Positions 34,297 through 37,764 of a stretch of DNA of 37,764 nucleotides are shown in pieces. The position numbers and the translations under genes were made by a program. The notes below the pieces were generated by a model. That model made no database searches. It saw nothing but the letters and a program-made list of their open reading frames with translations, and had not been told where the DNA came from. The stretch's first letter is position 1. The number at the start of each line of letters is the position of its first letter. Origin of the DNA: Neiella holothuriorum (GTDB lineage: Bacteria; Pseudomonadota; Gammaproteobacteria; Enterobacterales; Neiellaceae); contig NZ_JAHZSS010000030.1 of NCBI RefSeq assembly GCF_019457915.1, positions 1 to 37,764 of the forward strand. The letters are read 5' to 3'.

Positions 34297-35649
34297 ATGC
34301 AACAACCGAGTTCCTTTAGAACGAGCTTCTCGTTAGCTTGGCCAATCTCATTACAACAAGTACTCATGACAGTATTGGGAATGGTCGACGTCATGATGGT
34401 AGGCCACCTTGGTAATGCCGCAGTAGCGGCAGTGGGCTTGGGTAATCGCGTTCATTTTGTGATTTTGGTGATTTTTGCTGGCCTTGGCACCGCATTGAGT
34501 ATTTTGGTGGCGCAATATTGGGGCGCAAAGAATATTCGTGGTGTTCGAAATTCCGTGTTGTTGGCGACTGTCACAGGCATAACGCTGCTGGCTCCAGTGG
34601 TCGTTTGGCTCGCTTTTGCCGCAGAGCAAGTCATTGGCTGGGGCACCACAGATCCACAAGTCATAGAACTTGGCGCCCACTACATCAGGTTAACCTTGGT
34701 TGCACTCATTTGCAGTTTAGTCTTGGTGATATTAGAAGCCGCCATGCGCAGCGTTGGTGAAGTAAAAACCCCGCTAGCCATTAGTGCTGGCGCCGTGAGC
34801 ATTAATATTGCGCTAAACGCCATACTTATTTTTGGTTGGGGCAGCATTCCGGCAATGGGCGTTGCAGGCGCGGCCATTGCCACCTCTATTGCGCGCACGA
34901 TTCATGTACTGGCATTGCTGGGCTTTATGTTATGGCGGCGCCACAACACCTTGCCACGGCTCGACAACTTACCGGTGCTACAGTCTGTCATCGCGTGGCG
35001 ACGCTACCTGACCATGAGCTTACCGATGATGCTGAATTTTGGTATTTGGTCATCGGGCACGTTTGTTTACATCATGTTGTATGGCCGAGTCAGCACCGAT
35101 GCATTAGCGATTGCAAGCTTGTTGACGCCCATCGAAGGCATGTTGTTGTCGCTATTTTTTGGCATGGCGGCAGCTAGCGCCATCATGGTGGGCCAGCGTT
35201 TGGGTGCCAACGATCATCAACAAGCTTGGGTCTTAGCCCGCAATTTTGCGCTCTACAACCCGCTGTTTGCACTATTGGTTGGCTTAGTGCTGGCACTGAA
35301 CTACAAACTAATTCTGGCGCCTTACCACGATCTTGGGCAACAGACCTTAGAACAAGCGGCGCAATTGTTGTTGGTTATTGGCAGCCTCGGCTGGTTGAAA
35401 GTAACCAATATGACGCTGTCCATGGGAGTACTGCGCACCGGTGGTGAAAACCGCTATTGCCTACTTGCCGATACCTTTGGCATGTGGTGCATCGGCATTC
35501 CAATGACTTGGTTGGCCGTCCAAATGCAGTGGCCATTTTTGTGGGTGTATTTGATGGTCTATACCGAAGAAGTCACTAAGGCCATCTTATTTATACGTAA
35601 ATTGGCAAGTCGAAGCTGGATGCATACCATCGCAACGACCGAACACTAA
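34297..35649 (+). CDS. MATE family multidrug/sodium antiporter (NorM-like)
   Basis: 450 residues with twelve predicted membrane helices, in two MatE halves: SLAWPISLQQVLMTVLGMVDVMMVGHLG at the start, and LTPIEGMLLSLFFGMAAASAIMVGQRLGA at the start of the second half. NorM/MATE proteins export drugs or metabolites with Na+ or H+ exchange. AAGGA is 6 bases before ATG. It has a divergent AraC regulator and a strong terminator downstream. The substrate cannot be read from the sequence. Confidence 0.9.
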   Translation: MQQPSSFRTSFSLAWPISLQQVLMTVLGMVDVMMVGHLGNAAVAAVGLGNRVHFVILVIFAGLGTALSILVAQYWGAKNIRGVRNSVLLATVTGITLLAPVVVWLAFAAEQVIGWGTTDPQVIELGAHYIRLTLVALICSLVLVILEAAMRSVGEVKTPLAISAGAVSINIALNAILIFGWGSIPAMGVAGAAIATSIARTIHVLALLGFMLWRRHNTLPRLDNLPVLQSVIAWRRYLTMSLPMMLNFGIWSSGTFVYIMLYGRVSTDALAIASLLTPIEGMLLSLFFGMAAASAIMVGQRLGANDHQQAWVLARNFALYNPLFALLVGLVLALNYKLILAPYHDLGQQTLEQAAQLLLVIGSLGWLKVTNMTLSMGVLRTGGENRYCLLADTFGMWCIGIPMTWLAVQMQWPFLWVYLMVYTEEVTKAILFIRKLASRSWMHTIATTEH

Positions 35650-35673
35650 ACCCACGAAGCTAACCCCAGCAGC

Positions 35674-35703
35674 AAAAGGCGCACGTAACCGTGCGCCTTT
35701 TGT
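35674..35703 (+). terminator. Intrinsic terminator of the MATE gene
   Basis: AAAAGGCGCACG (35674-35685) pairs with CGTGCGCCTTTT (35690-35701), with loop TAAC and a following T-rich stretch. It starts 25 bases after the stop codon. Confidence 0.92.
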
Positions 35704-35772
35704 TTTGCGCGGGGTAAAGAAATTAAGACAGTCAGCGCGCAACAATTTGGGAGAACACTTGTAAGCCAAAAC

Positions 35773-35789
35773 AAAGATTAGTAATCTTT
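35773..35789. promoter_or_regulatory. 17-bp palindrome upstream of the acyl-CoA synthetase gene
   Basis: AAAGATTAGTAATCTTT is a perfect inverted repeat (8-base arms, central G), ending 33 bases before the ATG of the acyl-CoA synthetase gene. It is placed like an operator. It does not match the FadR or PsrA consensus as I know them, so the regulator is unknown. Confidence 0.45.
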
Positions 35790-35822
35790 CGCCCCAAATT
35801 AGCCAGTAAACGATCAAATTTT

Positions 35823-37613
35823 ATGACCTCATATCACTTAGTGGAACTCTTGCGCGAACGGATTTCGCAAAGTGGTGACAGCGAAGCCATGCGCTTTGAG
35901 CAAAATGGCAGCTGGCAATCAATTAACTGGAATCAAGTTGGCGAACAAGTACAACTGTTCGCTAAAGCGCTTATCCATGCGGGTCACTTTGAAGGTGACA
36001 AAGTCGGTATTTTCTCTCGCAACATGCCGGAGTGGACCTTTGCCGATTACGGCATTTTGGCCGCACGTGGCGTTGTGGTGCCGGTTTATCCTACCAATAC
36101 GTTAGAACAGGCCCGCTATATTGTGCGTGATGCTGGCATTCACATTCTTTGTGTTGGCGAACAAGAACAATATGAACTGGCTAAAACGCTATTGGCGCAA
36201 GGCGAGATCAGCCGTATCGTTGTGTTTGATGCTGGCGTAGATATTAGCGACTGTCGCTCTTCTGTTTATTATCATGATTTCACCGCCACTGGCGATGAGG
36301 CTTCAGCCACTGAATTACAGGCTCGACGCGAACGCTGCCAAATGACCGATCTAGTGACTCTGATTTATACCTCGGGCACCACTGGCGATCCAAAAGGCGT
36401 GATGTTGGATTTCAACAATTTCGCCGCGGCCATGAAGCTGCACGATGAGCGCATTGAGCTAAACGAAAACGATGTTTCGTTATGCATGTTGCCGCTATCC
36501 CATGTGTATGAGCGTGGCTGGACCTTCTTTGCCTTGTTCCGTGGCGCCACCAATGTTTATCTTCGCGATCCAAGCCGAGTGATGGATGTGATTGAGCAAG
36601 TCAAACCATCGGTCATGTGCGCCGTTCCGCGGTTGTATGAAAAAGCTTATGCCATGATCCACAGTCGGGTATCACAGGCGCCTAAAATACGTCAGCTGAT
36701 CTTCAAATGGGCTAGCAAGGTCGGGTTAGAGCGCCTCCAGCAACAACAAGATGGGCAGCAAGAGAGCTGGCTACTGGCTCAAAAATACAAGCTGGCCGAC
36801 AAATTAGTTTTTGCCAAATTACGTGGCCGATTTGGTGGCAATTGCCGCTTTTTCCCCGTTGGCGGCGCGGGCCTCGATCAGGATGTTCATCGCTTTTTCC
36901 TAGCAGCCGGCATGCATTTGAAACTCGGCTACGGCATGACAGAAACCACCGCCACAGTAAGCTGCTTTAAAGACCAAGGTTATCGTCTGGGCACCGTTGG
37001 CACGCCAATGCCAGGTGTTGAAGTTAAGCTTGGCCCCGACAATGAAATATGGGTGAAGGGCGACACCGTCATGCGGGGTTACTACAACAAGCCAGAAGCC
37101 ACCGCTGAAACCATCACCACTGACGGTTGGTTACGCACCGGCGATGCTGGCTATGTTAATGAGCAAGGCGATCTGGTGTTTACCGAACGTTTGAAAGAAT
37201 TGATGAAAACCTCCAACGGTAAATATGTGGCACCGCAATTGGTCGAGAACACCATTGGTAAAGATCGCTTTATTGAGCAAATTGCCGTTGTGGCCGATGC
37301 CCGTAACTTTGTCTCTGCGCTAATTGTGCCGTGCTTTGAAACCCTTGAAGAATATGCAAAAGCGTTAAATTTGGCATATCAAGAGCGAATGGAGCTGGTT
37401 CGCCACCCGCAAATTATGGCCATGTTCCAAGAGCGCTTAGAAAGCTTGCAACAAAGTTTGGCGCGCTACGAGCAGGTCAAGCGATTTACCTTGTTAACCA
37501 CGCCATTCTCAATGGAGCTAGGTGAAATTACGCCAACCTTGAAGCTGCGTCGTAAAGTGATTGAATCTAAGTATCAGCAAGAAATTGATGCCATGTATGC
37601 GCCAGCGCACTAA
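35823..37613 (+). CDS. Long-chain acyl-CoA synthetase (AMP-binding, FadD15/FAA1 type)
   Basis: A 596-residue ANL-superfamily enzyme. The AMP-binding motif YTSGTTGDPKG is near residue 181, with LPLSHVYERGW downstream, the aryl/acyl motif GYGMTETTAT near 373, the Asp loop WLRTGDAGYVNEQGDLVF and the C-terminal Lys region ELGEITPTLKLRRKVI. This pattern is the FAA1/FadD15 long-chain group rather than E. coli FadD. It activates fatty acids to acyl-CoA at the membrane. There is no convincing ribosome-binding site before the ATG at 35823. A palindrome 33 bases upstream may be an operator. It is monocistronic, ending at a terminator. Confidence 0.93.
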   Translation: MTSYHLVELLRERISQSGDSEAMRFEQNGSWQSINWNQVGEQVQLFAKALIHAGHFEGDKVGIFSRNMPEWTFADYGILAARGVVVPVYPTNTLEQARYIVRDAGIHILCVGEQEQYELAKTLLAQGEISRIVVFDAGVDISDCRSSVYYHDFTATGDEASATELQARRERCQMTDLVTLIYTSGTTGDPKGVMLDFNNFAAAMKLHDERIELNENDVSLCMLPLSHVYERGWTFFALFRGATNVYLRDPSRVMDVIEQVKPSVMCAVPRLYEKAYAMIHSRVSQAPKIRQLIFKWASKVGLERLQQQQDGQQESWLLAQKYKLADKLVFAKLRGRFGGNCRFFPVGGAGLDQDVHRFFLAAGMHLKLGYGMTETTATVSCFKDQGYRLGTVGTPMPGVEVKLGPDNEIWVKGDTVMRGYYNKPEATAETITTDGWLRTGDAGYVNEQGDLVFTERLKELMKTSNGKYVAPQLVENTIGKDRFIEQIAVVADARNFVSALIVPCFETLEEYAKALNLAYQERMELVRHPQIMAMFQERLESLQQSLARYEQVKRFTLLTTPFSMELGEITPTLKLRRKVIESKYQQEIDAMYAPAH

Positions 37614-37647
37614 GCCTTCTCGCTAGGCTCTAGCGTTACAAACCATA

Positions 37648-37679
37648 AAAAAAGCCGCTTGATGCAAGCGGCTTTTTTG
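37648..37679 (+). terminator. Intrinsic terminator of the acyl-CoA synthetase gene
   Basis: A long stem, AAAAAAGCCGCTTG (37648-37661) with CAAGCGGCTTTTTT (37665-37678), has a 3-base loop. It lies 35 bases after the stop codon. Confidence 0.9.
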
Positions 37680-37687
37680 TTGGCGTA

Positions 37688-37764
37688 TGTCCCGTCCTGA
37701 AATAGGTTTACACATTGGAGACCTATGATGGAAAAGCGAATTTCTTCAATAAGAAAGCGCACTC
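37688..37764 (+). mobile_element. Probable left end of an insertion sequence, cut by the window
   Basis: Directly after the terminator, TGTCCCGTCCTGAAATAGG has the look of an IS terminal repeat (begins TG, then a GTCCTGAAAT block seen at ends of IS3-like elements, from memory). It is followed 30-odd bases on by GGAG and a start codon whose product begins MMEKRISSIRKRT, an Arg/Lys-rich start like OrfA transposase proteins. No right end is available, so the family is tentative. Confidence 0.5.
37725..37764 (+). CDS. Partial transposase-like ORF (OrfA start), truncated at the window edge
   Basis: Thirteen codons from ATG at 37725 (a second ATG follows at 37728), with GGAG 6 bases upstream, encoding MMEKRISSIRKRT. 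This resembles the beginning of IS3-group OrfA proteins, but it is too short for certainty. It continues past the window. Confidence 0.45.
   Translation, partial: MMEKRISSIRKRT

Noticed and set aside
1-37764. CRISPR arrays, prophage, toxin-antitoxin or defence genes
   Set aside because: No regularly spaced repeats, phage structural genes, or toxin/antitoxin pairs were seen on either strand.

Overview
The window reads as a chromosomal stretch of a marine gammaproteobacterium, most likely of the Alteromonadales/Vibrio-Shewanella neighbourhood. The evidence is gene content and order: an lptF-lptG operon divergent from pepA-holC-valS (the enterobacterial/Vibrio arrangement), YaiI, YjjV, YcdX and TcdA orthologues with gamma-type sequence signatures, a CsrB-type regulatory RNA with a UvrY/GacA-type box, and a secreted alginate lyase. 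No species can be named from the sequence alone. Base composition looks even; the only mobile-element sequence is at the extreme right edge.

Layout. 1-2400: a DJ-1/PfpI protein, a CsrB-family sRNA with promoter, upstream activator box and terminator (minus strand), and deoC. 2390-8760: tcdA, a P-type cation ATPase, and a leftward cluster yaiI - HAD phosphatase - a gene encoding a CsdA-CsdE fusion (cysteine desulfurase joined to its sulfur acceptor). In E. coli csdA, csdE and csdL/tcdA form one locus, so the fusion and the nearby tcdA look like a rearranged version of it. 8880-12300: HAD phosphatase, yjjV (TatD family), a GNAT acetyltransferase, and a secreted DUF1566 protein whose last ~37 residues lie in another frame. 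12470-16010: HupE/UreJ-like membrane protein, an M3 (Dcp-like) lipoprotein peptidase, and tRNA-Leu(CAA). 16290-24100: RDD protein, lptG/lptF (LPS export), pepA, holC, valS. 24100-28340: hemerythrin-GGDEF diguanylate cyclase, an Ala/Lys-rich protein of unknown function, and a multidomain PL7 alginate lyase lipoprotein. 28440-37620: AAC(3)-type acetyltransferase, ElyC/SanA/YdcF-like protein, an exported minimal ATP-dependent DNA ligase (LigE type), a transglutaminase-like/TPR lipoprotein, ycdX, a divergent AraC regulator/MATE transporter pair, and a long-chain acyl-CoA synthetase. The last ~80 bases look like the left end of an insertion sequence.

How the parts connect. Most of the window is housekeeping: tRNA modification and sulfur transfer, LPS export, peptide turnover, valyl-tRNA charging. 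The lifestyle layer is regulatory and surface-related: CsrB and a hemerythrin-coupled diguanylate cyclase both bear on the biofilm/motility switch, and the alginate lyase and periplasmic ligase act outside the cytoplasm. I saw no CRISPR array, prophage, defence island or biosynthetic cluster. The best leads are the csrB locus, the CsdA-CsdE fusion, the frame break in the DUF1566 gene, and an intrinsic terminator embedded in the start of the hupE-like gene.
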